Shown in pieces: positions 26,609-35,034 of a stretch of 46,949 nt of DNA. Each line of letters starts with the position of its first letter. Position 1 is the first letter of the stretch. Below the pieces are notes generated by a model that did no database searches, was not told where the DNA came from, and was given only the letters and a program-made list of their open reading frames with translations. Position numbers and translations under genes: made by a program. Location: NCBI GenBank assembly GCA_033809515.1, contig JAPXLN010000011.1, positions 1-46,949 of the forward strand. The letters run 5' to 3'. This stretch comes from JAPXLN01 sp033809515. Lineage in GTDB: Bacteria; Bacillota; Sulfobacillia; Fermentithermobacillales; Fermentithermobacillaceae.

Positions 26609-27106
26609 TCATGGCTTACCGGCTAACCGGATCTCAATGTGTATTTCCTTGCTTTCAGGAACGCTGATTCGGTCAGTGGCCTGTTCAACACGCTTACCGC
26701 CTTCAATGCGGAACACTGCCTGAATGGGAGCTTCAACCTCTATGCCCTTTGGCCTAGACCCGGGGTAACCGTCTGGAACCTGAGGACAGACTACCCTGGG
26801 ATGGGGCTCAGAGGCCATATCCAAAGCCCTGGATACAGGGGATTTCAAGACAATGTCGCTGGCGGCTGTTCCCAGGGTCTCAGTGACGTGCCTCTCTATG
26901 ATCTGCCTGTAGAACTCGTTGAAGTCCGGTTGCGTGCAGTACCCGATGATAGCTTCTGCGATCTCCTCAGGACAGCCCCTGAATATGCGGTGAACCCTCA
27001 GCACAACATCAGATTCGCGAATGCTTGCGGACATGAAAACCCTCTTGTTGCTGGTGTACACCACCTTGATTCCCATGGCCCGGGCCTTATCTCTGAGCAA
27101 ATCCAT
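26609..27106 (-). CDS. Uncharacterised protein at the head of the pilus locus
   Basis: A 165-aa soluble protein that I do not recognise with confidence. The segment VLRVHRIFRGCPEEIAEAII followed by GYCTQPDFNEFYRQIIERHV resembles the region before the active site in some SprT-like metalloprotease families, but no HExxH motif follows, so activity of that kind is not supported. The C-terminal third is polar with PKGIEVEAPIQAVFRIEGG. GAGAGG lies just before the ATG. It is about 160 bp from pilT and may be co-transcribed. Confidence 0.7.
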   Translation of the reverse strand: MDLLRDKARAMGIKVVYTSNKRVFMSASIRESDVVLRVHRIFRGCPEEIAEAIIGYCTQPDFNEFYRQIIERHVTETLGTAASDIVLKSPVSRALDMASEPHPRVVCPQVPDGYPGSRPKGIEVEAPIQAVFRIEGGKRVEQATDRISVPESKEIHIEIRLAGKP

Positions 27107-27275
27107 GTTATCCTCTCCCGTTCAGATATCATCTGGATATCACAGGTAGACGTGCCCGCGTTCTCTCAAAACCGCAAACAGGCAGAGGGAGGCCGCCCCT
27201 CCCTTGCAGGCCCTCCTCTTGGCCTTTCCAGCTCCTGTCCACAACCCACTCTACGCCTTTGCCTGCAATCGCAGA

Positions 27276-27608
27276 TCAGTAGTCGCTATCGTCGCATCCG
27301 GAGCCGCACCAAGCTGCCTCCGGTACGAAGAAGAACACTTTGATCACGAACTCGTGGCATGATGGCACGCCGAAGAGAAACTGCCCGCACTTGTCGGTGA
27401 AAGCGAAAGTAATCGGAATGAGGTTGCACGGATCCTTGGTCGGCTGGGCAAACAGCTTGACTACCGCGTTTTCTACGAGCCTGCCGTCCGGAAACTTCAC
27501 AACTCCATGGATAACCGCCCTCTCCTCCTTCTCAAGTTTCAGACAGACTTCTCTCTCTTCGTTGGGCTGCAAGGGCTGCACTTTGAAAGTAAGGAGCTTG
27601 TAACCCAC
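27276..27608 (-). CDS. Small carboxypeptidase-regulatory-like (beta-sandwich) protein
   Basis: A protein of about 110 aa with the segment AVIHGVVKFPDGRLVENAVV followed by KLF, the pattern of carboxypeptidase-regulatory-like/Cna-B-type beta-sandwich domains. It continues PITFAFTDKCGQFLFGVPSC and ends with a Cys/Asp-rich tail (CGSGCDDSDY). Similar small proteins occur widely in spore-forming Bacillota and have no known function. I favour GTG 27608, which has AAAGGTGGT six to eight bases upstream; GTG 27620 is the longest alternative. No signal peptide is visible. Confidence 0.7.
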   Translation of the reverse strand: MGYKLLTFKVQPLQPNEEREVCLKLEKEERAVIHGVVKFPDGRLVENAVVKLFAQPTKDPCNLIPITFAFTDKCGQFLFGVPSCHEFVIKVFFFVPEAAWCGSGCDDSDY

Positions 27609-27851
27609 CTTTGTCACCACCTTTCATGAGTGCCAGGACCATATTATGTAGCCTGATGAGAAGAGGTGATTGCCTGGCGACGGCGTTCCATTCCGAACAG
27701 CAGGCCTTGCCCCGCTCCCTGGCGCATGCGGCCCGCCTCCCGCGCTGCGGCTCCAACCCCACGGTTACCTGGAGCGGCGCGCAAACGTAAGACCTAGCGA
27801 AACCCATACACAGAGATGACAAACATAGAGAGGACAAGGAGGGCTCCCCCT

Positions 27852-29174
27852 ATGGCAAACCTTCCAGATACAGTCGCCCGGATTATCTCAGAGGTGAATC
27901 AAATTGCTGAAAGCGCTTGTCTGTGGCCTGGCTGGGATGTAAAGTCCGCGCCAATGGCCCTGTACGGAACCGAGAACGCATATCTTATAGGCCATCCTTC
28001 CCCGCCTGAAAACTACGAGATCCTTGAGCCCATAGCAGGACGTCCGGTCTACGGAGGTCCGCGCCTGCCTGAGATGGTGGCCAACACCGCCTGGTTCGTG
28101 GCAGGAGAACTGTGTGCCATGGCCAGGATTCCGGATTCTCCGGATCCGGATAACAGCACCTACGCGCGCCTGGTGATTCATGAGTGCTTTCACGTGTTCC
28201 AGCTCAAGACTCTCACCAAGGTTGCCCGCCCCAATTTCATGCTGTCGGGCAAGTACCCCGAGGGCGACGCCGAAAACAACGCCCTTTCCATAGTGGAGAA
28301 CCGGCTGCTGGCTGCCGCCATTGAAGACTTTGACCCAAAGACCGCTGCCTCTTTTCTTGCTGTGCGCGCCTTCCGTCACCGGCTTTTGGAGTCAGCCGGC
28401 CTAAGTGACATATGCCTGTACGAACAGCAAAGCGAGTTCAACGAAGGAGCTCCCACATACGTAGAAGCTCGCGCCGGACGCCCTGTGGGGGACATTGCCG
28501 AGAAACTGCGCCAGGCCAACATCGGTGGCAAATGGGCTGCCATGCAGCGATTTTACTACACTGGCGCATCGATTGGACTCCTTCTGGACCAACTGATGCC
28601 CCGCTGGCACGAAGCCCTGGCAGAAGGCGCACACACCATGCAATCTCTGCTCATGGACGCCGTATGCAGCCCTCTCCCGCAAGTTGAATCTGTGCTGGAG
28701 GCATGGGGCTATCAAGACATCCTGGCCGCCGAGAAGATCCACGAGGCCCGACGCCTAAAGGAAATATCATCCATGTTCGACGCGTTGCAGACCGGACCGG
28801 GTCTCATGGTGCAAATCGAAGTTCCGCCGAAATCCATGTTCGTGTTTGACCCTTCAAGGGTTCTGGGAGTCGATCCTAACACGAAGTTCCACACACGGAA
28901 GTTCGGCATACGTACTGAAACCGGCGTCCAGGTTGACATCGAAGGCCTCTGTCTGGAGGAGCAGGAAAAGCATGTTCAGGTTGGGGAGCCTCAAGCTCCG
29001 GACCTTGCGCCGGATCAGAGCAGGCGGGCACACGTCATCACCCTCCGTCTTCCCGAACCGCCCAAGGTCACTCAAGCTGAGCGATTCCGCCTGTCAGGAG
29101 AGGGGCTGTCGGTTGACGCGCCGTCTGCGGTGATTGCAGACACCGAGAAGGGGTGCTACATCCGGTTTCGGTGA
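27852..29174 (+). CDS. Putative gluzincin-like metallopeptidase (HExxH), uncharacterised
   Basis: A 440-aa protein not assigned to a named family. It has an HExxH motif, His110-Glu-Cys-Phe-His114, within LVIHECFHVFQLKT. About 90 residues later comes EFNEGAPTYVEARAG, which fits a downstream glutamate ligand of gluzincins. The C-terminal 130 residues are a separate beta-rich region ending GCYIRFR. No signal peptide or membrane segment is seen. AAGGAGGG at 27837-27844 fixes ATG 27852. It diverges from the pilus locus and stands alone before mscL. Peptidase activity is inferred from motif only. Confidence 0.7.
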   Translation: MANLPDTVARIISEVNQIAESACLWPGWDVKSAPMALYGTENAYLIGHPSPPENYEILEPIAGRPVYGGPRLPEMVANTAWFVAGELCAMARIPDSPDPDNSTYARLVIHECFHVFQLKTLTKVARPNFMLSGKYPEGDAENNALSIVENRLLAAAIEDFDPKTAASFLAVRAFRHRLLESAGLSDICLYEQQSEFNEGAPTYVEARAGRPVGDIAEKLRQANIGGKWAAMQRFYYTGASIGLLLDQLMPRWHEALAEGAHTMQSLLMDAVCSPLPQVESVLEAWGYQDILAAEKIHEARRLKEISSMFDALQTGPGLMVQIEVPPKSMFVFDPSRVLGVDPNTKFHTRKFGIRTETGVQVDIEGLCLEEQEKHVQVGEPQAPDLAPDQSRRAHVITLRLPEPPKVTQAERFRLSGEGLSVDAPSAVIADTEKGCYIRFR

Positions 29175-29462
29175 GCGACCGGGGGGTGCAGCGCCTCCGT
29201 TACGGCGCCTAACCGGGGGGCGGGGCTGTGCAGGCCCCTGAGCTTTCTGGCCATGCACGGACATGGAACATATTCCCCTGCCAATGTGCATAACCGGACA
29301 CTCATGCTGAGCCGGAGTACAACGTCAGAGTTGCGCCGTGCCTTGCGCAAAGAATCTCTTGCGCGTAAGACGCAGGACCTATAATCTGTAATCAGGTAAT
29401 TAGCAGGTAGTCAGGTAGTCAGGCGATTAGGCGGAAATCCAGAGGGAGCGGAGGCGGGGTCT
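29175..29462. other. Intergenic region upstream of mscL with short direct repeats
   Basis: Positions 29384-29430 contain repeated AATCAGGTA / GCAGGTAGTC / AGGTAGTCAGG elements of about 9-10 bp. A similar AATCAGGTGATCAGG lies before the methyltransferase gene at about 8880. Just after the HExxH gene, two CCGGGGGG tracts flank a GC-rich stem (GCGCC ... GGCGC). No consensus promoter or T-run terminator was found. Confidence 0.4.
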
Positions 29463-29930
29463 GTGTGGAAAGAGTTTAAGGAGTTTGCGGCTAAGGGGAA
29501 CGTGCTCGACCTTGCAGTGGGTGTAATAATCGGAGGGGCGTTCGGCAAAATAGTCACCTCTCTGGTCAATGACCTGATTATGCCTTTGGTTTCGTCGCTG
29601 ACAGGGAAAATCGATTTTACAAATATGTTCTACGTTCTGGGTGGAGGTTACTACGCGACTCTGGAAGAAGCTAAGGCTGCAGGCGCGGTAACTTTCAACT
29701 ACGGGAACTTTATCACTGCAGTGGTAGATTTCCTGATTATTGCTTTTGTGCTCTTTCTGGTGGTAAAGCAGGTCAACAGGATTCGAGCATTGGGAGCTGC
29801 TGTCCCGGCTCCGGCTGCGTCAGCTCCGGCTGAACCGGCTCCGCCTACAACTAAGACCTGTCCTTTCTGTCGGAGTGAGATCTCTATTAAGGCCATCAGG
29901 TGCCCGAACTGTACGTCTAACCTGGACTGA
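29463..29930 (+). CDS. mscL: Large-conductance mechanosensitive channel MscL with C-terminal zinc ribbon
   Basis: A 155-aa protein. Residues 1-110 are a normal MscL: N-terminal helix MWKEFKEFAAKGNVLDLAVG, pore helix with GGAFGKIVTSLVNDLIMP, a periplasmic loop and a second helix at 83-102. Instead of the usual charged cytoplasmic helix alone, an Ala/Pro linker (112-130) leads to a zinc ribbon with Cys133/136 and Cys147/150 (CPFC and CPNC). The channel releases solutes on osmotic downshock. The ribbon may sense metal or redox state or bind a partner, which is inference. GTG start with a GGAGGCGGGG site. The 63-bp repeat array begins right after the stop. Confidence 0.93.
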   Translation: MWKEFKEFAAKGNVLDLAVGVIIGGAFGKIVTSLVNDLIMPLVSSLTGKIDFTNMFYVLGGGYYATLEEAKAAGAVTFNYGNFITAVVDFLIIAFVLFLVVKQVNRIRALGAAVPAPAASAPAEPAPPTTKTCPFCRSEISIKAIRCPNCTSNLD

Positions 29931-29937
29931 GTCAGGT

Positions 29938-31163
29938 TCACTGGCAACGGCGTTACCAGTGGGAAGGCTCAAGCCCCCGCAAACCGGGTACTCGGGAGGT
30001 TCACTGGCAACAGCGTTACCAGTGGGAAGAGCTCAGGCCCCCGCAAACCGGGTACTCGGGAGGTTCACTGGCAACAGCGTTACCAGTGGGAATACCAAAA
30101 GCATCCGGATCACAAGGAAACGGTCGCTCACTGGCAACAGCGTTACCAGTGGGAAGGCTCAAGCCCCCGAAAACCTCGCACTCGGGAGGTTCACTGGCAA
30201 CAGCGTTACCAGTGGGAATGCCAGAAGCATCCGGATCACAGGGAAACGGTCGCTCACTGGCAACGGCGTTACCAGTGGAAGGGCTCAAGCCCCCGAAAAC
30301 CTGGCACTCGGGAGGTTCACTGGCAACAGCGTTACCAGTGGAAGGGCTCAGGCCCCCGCAAACCTGGCACTCGGGAGGTTCACTGGCAACGGCGTTACCA
30401 GTGGAAGGGCTCAGGCCCCCGCAAACCGGGTACTCGGGAGGTTCACTGGCAACGGTGTTACCAGTGGGAAGGCTCAAGCCCGCGCAAACCGGGTACTCGG
30501 GAGGTTCACTGGCAACCGCGTTACCAGCGGAAGGCTCAAGCCCCCGCAAACCGGGTACTCAGGAGGTTCACTGGCAACAGCGTTACCAGTGGGAAGGCTC
30601 AAGCCCCCGAAAACCTGGCACTCAGGAGGTTCACTGGCAACGGCGTTACCAGTGGGAATGCCAGAAGCATCCGGATCACAAGGAAACGGTCGCTCACTGG
30701 CAACAGCGTTACCAGTGGAAGGCTCAGGCCCGCGCAAACCGGGTACTCGGGAGGTTCACTGGCAACAGCGTTACCAATGGAAGGGCTCAGGCCCGCGCAA
30801 ACCGGGTACTCGGGAGGTTCACTGGCAACAGCGTTACCAGTGGAAGGGCTCAGGCCCCCGAAAACCTGGCACTCGGGAGGTTCACTGGCAACGGTGTTAC
30901 CAGTGGAAGGGCTCAGGCCCCCGCAAACCGGGTACTCGGGAGGTTCACTGGCAACAGCGTTACCAGTGGGAATACCAAAAGCATCCGGATCACAAGGAAA
31001 CGGTCGCTCACTGGCGACGGTGTTACCAGTGGAAGGGCTCAGGCCCCCGCAAACCGGGTACTCGGGAGGTTCACTGGCAACAGCGTTACCAGTGGGAATG
31101 CCAAAAGCATCCGGATCACAAGGAAACGGTCGCTCACTGGCAACAGCGTGCCCCGTGGACAGT
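29938..31163. repeat. Array of twenty 63-bp repeats with a 23-bp dyad core
   Basis: The core CTGGCAAC (CTGGCGAC once) recurs at 29941, 30004, 30068, 30131, 30194, 30257, 30320, 30383, 30446, 30509, 30571, 30634, 30697, 30759, 30822, 30885, 30948, 31011, 31074 and 31137. Spacing is 63 bp except 64 once and 62 twice. Each core is an imperfect 23-bp palindrome, CACTGGCAACRGCGTTACCA then GTG. Two spacer types alternate irregularly: type A (GGCTCAAGCCCCCGCAAACC) and type B (AAGGAAACGGTCGCTCACTG), the latter before copies 4, 6, 13, 18 and 20. The last core is broken. Frames stay open through it only because 63 is a multiple of three. It is not a CRISPR array: the spacers are not unique. Confidence 0.97.
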
Positions 31164-31303
31164 GACACCTCCACTCGGTGGCCGTTGCAGCCAGGGTGAG
31201 CAAGCGATACAATCACACAAAAGAGAACTCTGCATAAGGAGTTCTAAGCAGCGATAGGAAGCGCAGAACTTGTCAGGAATGCATCACAAGGTGTGGATTT
31301 GCA

Positions 31304-31774
31304 TTGAAAGTATGGGTTGACGCAGACGCATGCCCCCGGAGCGTCATGAGCTTCCTGCAAGCCAACAAGGCCAAGCAGTCTAAGCAGGCCTACGACCTGG
31401 TGACCGTCTCCACCACCAACCATCTCCTAGAGGGCGAGGACCACATAGCCGTAGACCCCGAACCGCAGGCAGTGGATCTGGTCATAGCCAACCGGGTGCA
31501 AGAAGGAGATATCGTTGTGACCCAAGACTGGGGCCTTGCAGCCATTGTCCTGGGCAAGCGCGCCCAGGCCATTTCCCCTACCGGACTGGTCTACACAACA
31601 GATCGCATACCGTTCATGCTGGAGCAAAGAAACCTCTTGGCCCGCCACCGCCGCGGTGGGGGTCGCACAAAAGGACCGGCGGCGCGAACTGCGGCTGACG
31701 ACGAGCGATTTCAGCGGGCCTTCCTTCACCTGCTATCTGCACCTCTACGGCGCACGGAAAATGACCCACAGTGA
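31304..31774 (+). CDS. YaiI/YqxD family protein (DUF188, UPF0178)
   Basis: A 156-aa protein with the family signature MKVWVDADACPRSV, then VDLVIANRVQEGDIVVTQDWGL in two parts, which together define a PIN-like nuclease fold with acidic residues (Asp6, Asp8 and later Asp). Biochemical function is not established. It starts at TTG 31304 with AAGGTGT nine bases upstream, about 140 bp beyond the repeat array, and converges on the SbcC-like gene with a 29-bp gap. The C-terminal Arg-rich segment RHRRGGGRTKGP is usual for the family. Confidence 0.9.
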   Translation: MKVWVDADACPRSVMSFLQANKAKQSKQAYDLVTVSTTNHLLEGEDHIAVDPEPQAVDLVIANRVQEGDIVVTQDWGLAAIVLGKRAQAISPTGLVYTTDRIPFMLEQRNLLARHRRGGGRTKGPAARTAADDERFQRAFLHLLSAPLRRTENDPQ

Positions 31775-31803
31775 TGGACTTATGCGCCAAGCGCTTCTCC
31801 GAT

Positions 31804-34800
31804 CTACGCCAGACGTACCTTTTGCTCGATGGCCATCTCAGGATAATCGTGGCAGGTAAACACTATAACCTGGTAGGCGCCGGCAATTCTCTTCAGCGCC
31901 TCTATGCCTGCCTGACGCCGGACCGGGTCAAAATGAACAAACGGGTCATCCATAATGACAGGCGGACGCCTCCCCTGGGACATAAGGTCCGCAACAGCAA
32001 GGCGCACAGATAGAAGCACCTGATCCGAAGTACCCGCTGAAAGCAAATGCCTCTCAGTTCTCCCGTCAATGAGCTCGCCTCTAGCATCAGAATAAAGCAT
32101 AGGGCTAAAGTCCTCAGAAATCTCCATGCGATCGTACTTCCCGCCGGTCATCAGGCCAATGTACGAAGAAGAAGCCTTGGACAAAAGGCTGAATATACCC
32201 GAAACCGCCCGGGTCCGCGCTTCAGGGAAAACTTCCTTGAGCACCTCCAGAATGCCAATCTCACGCTCAATGTGGTCTAGCTGCCTCCTTGCGTCCTCAA
32301 GCTCCTCTTCGACACCAGCAACGTCCTCAGCTCCCTCGGCGACCACATCCACCGTTGCCTGGGCCCTAAACCTATCCTCCCTCAGCTGCTGCAGCCGCTC
32401 TTGCTTTGCGGCAAGATCCTGCTCCTTCCCAACGATTTCATCAGGCGACATCTTATAGTGAAGAGTTTTCTCCAATTCCTGCTGAGCAGGGACTAACCTG
32501 GCAAGAATGGCGGATTGCTTTCTCTGCAAATCCTCCGGGTCCATGCCGCTCAGCCTGCCCAAGATCCTGTCCCGCTCACTCTCTTTGCTCTTGAGTTCCT
32601 CGTCCGCTTTACGCAGCTTATCCTCAAGGTCGTCAGGCAATGAGCCTTTAGCAAGAAGCCCGCCCTTCTCTTCCTCCAGTCGCCCAATCCTCAAGCCAAG
32701 GTCGCCAACCTGCTTATCCAGGGCTTCCAGGGTCCTATCCCCCAAAAGGTCACGTGCCCTCGACCTTCTGTCCCGGACCTTAGCCTCAAGCCCCGCAGCA
32801 TGCCCGCTCTTGGTGACCATGTCATCAAGAGACTCGCACCCTGCCTCCCTAACCAGCCCGGCAATGGAGCCCTCCGCGATCCGGATAGCCCCTTCCTTCT
32901 TGTCCACCTCCAGACCGCCTATGGAACCATCCAACCCCGCCAGATTCTGGGACACAGAACGCACCTGCCGCCTGACGCCTTCAAGGGCCTCTTCGATGGC
33001 AGCAAGCGACCGGGCTTCCAGCTCCTCAAGGGTCATGGCCAAACCGGCAAGCTCACCGGCCATGGCCTGGTCAAGACTTTGTGCCCGAGCGCCAAGGGCG
33101 TCGGCTACCTGGGAAGCTGCGGCAAGAAGGTCGGCCGCGTCTGCTGAACCCGTGCCCACCTGGCCCGTGTGCCCCGAGCCCATGTCCACCCGACCCATAT
33201 CCATCTCCGCCAGCAAAGCAGCCAGCCCCTGGCCAGATGACCCAGCTGCTGCCTCAGCATTGCGGTACTCGTCATAAGCGGCAGACAGAGCCTGGACGCT
33301 ACCGACGCCGTAGACTTGCAGGATCCCATCAAGCTTCCCCTGCGCCTCCCCCACCTTGCCAAAGAACTCCTCAGCATCAGCAGTGCAAACCTGAACGTCA
33401 ATCACCTGCGGCACCTTGACCGCAAGACTCTTTCGCGCAGACAACCTGGTAAGCCCCGGCTCAATGCCCTGAAGAAGACCCTCGTCAACCCCAAGTTGGG
33501 CCCCGACCCCGTGCGCCAACTCAACCTGAAGGTCGAGCCCGGCCGGTACTTCCCTCATAGCCCGTATCTCAGCAGAAAGGCCCACAGCCTCCCTCACATG
33601 GTCCCCGGAAACAGGCACAAGGGCCCCAAGTCTGTCTCTGCTCTCCTTGTACTGCCTGATGGCCGGGTCGAGTCTATTCAGCCGGGCCAGGACCGCCCTC
33701 ACGGACTCATACCGCTTCCTTGCCTCAAGCAGCCTGACCAGGCCCTCTTCCTCCCTGCTCTTCCTATGCAGTTCCGCCTCAAGCACGTCTTTTTCCTGGA
33801 CCAACCGGCGGCGAGTCTCCATGGCCTGCTGCAAATCAGCCTTCTGATGCTGCAGCCATCCATCAAGCTCAAGGGCCTTCCTAACCTTCTCAGGGTCAAT
33901 AGGGGGAAGAGACTGAAGCTCCTTCTCTGCTGCTTTGGCCTCATCAAGCAGGCCTGCGACCGTCTTCCTGAGTCCCCCAAGACCCGACGTCTCCAGCCTC
34001 ACCCCAGCCAGTTCCCGCTCAATCTCATCAAACCGACGCCTGCGCGCCCATTGCTCACTAAGTTTCTCCCTGGTTTCAGACAAACTCTGTATCTCAGGCG
34101 TTAACCCGGCCAGCTGCTTTTCCAGCTCCTTGCCCAACATTATCTGGTTGAAGACATCATTAAGCTCCTTGCTCTCCCGCTCGCATGTTTCCTGAGCTGC
34201 AGCGTATCTCCTGGCCTTTTCCAGAGTCTCGCCAAGCAAAGCAACCTGGCCGGTGAGTTTCTCTGCTTCCTCAGTAAGCTTCACAACCCTAGTTCGCGCT
34301 TCTTGACCTGCGCTCACTCTGCACCTAACTTCGTTGAGTTTCTTCTCAAGTTCCGAAACCCTTATTTGGGCCCGGGTAAGCTCGCCCTGACGGGAACCGC
34401 CCATCCTACCCGCTCTAAGCTCACGCATCTGTCTGTCAGCATCCTGAGCCAGCTTAACAACATCCACACCTGCGCCCACAACCCGGTTTTCAATGAGTTT
34501 CTCAAGATGGTCGCCGCCCGAGGCAAGCTCATCCTGAAGCACGCACACGCTTGCTGTATAAGCAGCCTCAGCCCCCTCCGCAGGGATGCCCAAAAGCCCT
34601 GCCACAGTCTCCAGGATTCTGTTCTTGTCACGCTCTACGGTTCCGTCAGGTCTCTTCAACCCATTGCGCCGGGTATGGAAATCTCTTGTGATCTCCCACA
34701 GACCCTCCTGAGTTTCCAGAGTGAGCTCAATCCTGAAACCTTCGCCCGTTCCCCATCTGGCAAACCCCTGAACGTCCTGACGGGTAGTGGCTGCGTCAGT

Positions 34801-35034
34801 AAAGAGCCCCAACCGGATAGCTTCCATTATTCCAGTCTTGCCCGACTCGTTGGGTCCGCAGATAAACACAAGACCGGGCGGAATATCAAGGGCATAGTCC
34901 TGGAAAGACCGAAATCCAACCATCCTCACCCGCTTGACGCGGACGAAACCGCCTGAGGTTGGCGCCGGCCCCTTTCCGTCTCGGCCCTCGCCGTCAAAAG
35001 TCGGACAGCCAGACGAGTCCCTCATAACGCTCAT
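31804..35034 (-). CDS. SbcC/YhaN-like SMC-type ATPase
   Basis: A 1076-aa DNA repair ATPase. Walker A GPNESGKT is at residues 60-67. Long coiled coils run over about 210-480 and 640-930. The signature LLSAGTSDQVLLSVRLA and Walker B PVIMDDPFVHFD are near the C-terminus. No CxxC zinc hook is present between the coils, so it is closer to the AAA_27/YhaN group than to canonical SbcC or Rad50. The ATG overlaps the nuclease stop by four bases (ATGA). A low-complexity MDMGRVDMGSGHTGQVGTGS segment lies near residue 620. Together with the nuclease it would form a complex that opens or trims DNA ends. Confidence 0.9.
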   Translation of the reverse strand: MSVMRDSSGCPTFDGEGRDGKGPAPTSGGFVRVKRVRMVGFRSFQDYALDIPPGLVFICGPNESGKTGIMEAIRLGLFTDAATTRQDVQGFARWGTGEGFRIELTLETQEGLWEITRDFHTRRNGLKRPDGTVERDKNRILETVAGLLGIPAEGAEAAYTASVCVLQDELASGGDHLEKLIENRVVGAGVDVVKLAQDADRQMRELRAGRMGGSRQGELTRAQIRVSELEKKLNEVRCRVSAGQEARTRVVKLTEEAEKLTGQVALLGETLEKARRYAAAQETCERESKELNDVFNQIMLGKELEKQLAGLTPEIQSLSETREKLSEQWARRRRFDEIERELAGVRLETSGLGGLRKTVAGLLDEAKAAEKELQSLPPIDPEKVRKALELDGWLQHQKADLQQAMETRRRLVQEKDVLEAELHRKSREEEGLVRLLEARKRYESVRAVLARLNRLDPAIRQYKESRDRLGALVPVSGDHVREAVGLSAEIRAMREVPAGLDLQVELAHGVGAQLGVDEGLLQGIEPGLTRLSARKSLAVKVPQVIDVQVCTADAEEFFGKVGEAQGKLDGILQVYGVGSVQALSAAYDEYRNAEAAAGSSGQGLAALLAEMDMGRVDMGSGHTGQVGTGSADAADLLAAASQVADALGARAQSLDQAMAGELAGLAMTLEELEARSLAAIEEALEGVRRQVRSVSQNLAGLDGSIGGLEVDKKEGAIRIAEGSIAGLVREAGCESLDDMVTKSGHAAGLEAKVRDRRSRARDLLGDRTLEALDKQVGDLGLRIGRLEEEKGGLLAKGSLPDDLEDKLRKADEELKSKESERDRILGRLSGMDPEDLQRKQSAILARLVPAQQELEKTLHYKMSPDEIVGKEQDLAAKQERLQQLREDRFRAQATVDVVAEGAEDVAGVEEELEDARRQLDHIEREIGILEVLKEVFPEARTRAVSGIFSLLSKASSSYIGLMTGGKYDRMEISEDFSPMLYSDARGELIDGRTERHLLSAGTSDQVLLSVRLAVADLMSQGRRPPVIMDDPFVHFDPVRRQAGIEALKRIAGAYQVIVFTCHDYPEMAIEQKVRLA

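Noticed and set aside
29938..31163. CRISPR array
   Set aside because: The segments between cores fall into only two repeated types instead of unique spacers, and no cas genes are present.
29875..31257. Long open frames on both strands through the 63-bp array, giving repetitive proteins of 21-residue units
   Set aside because: They stay open because 63 is a multiple of three and the unit lacks stops. Unit lengths of 62 and 64 shift the frame, no ribosome site exists, and several overlapping frames are equally open.
32507..33277. 256-aa Ser-rich rightward frame opposite the SbcC-like gene
   Set aside because: Composition is typical of an antisense shadow of a Leu/Glu-rich coiled-coil gene.
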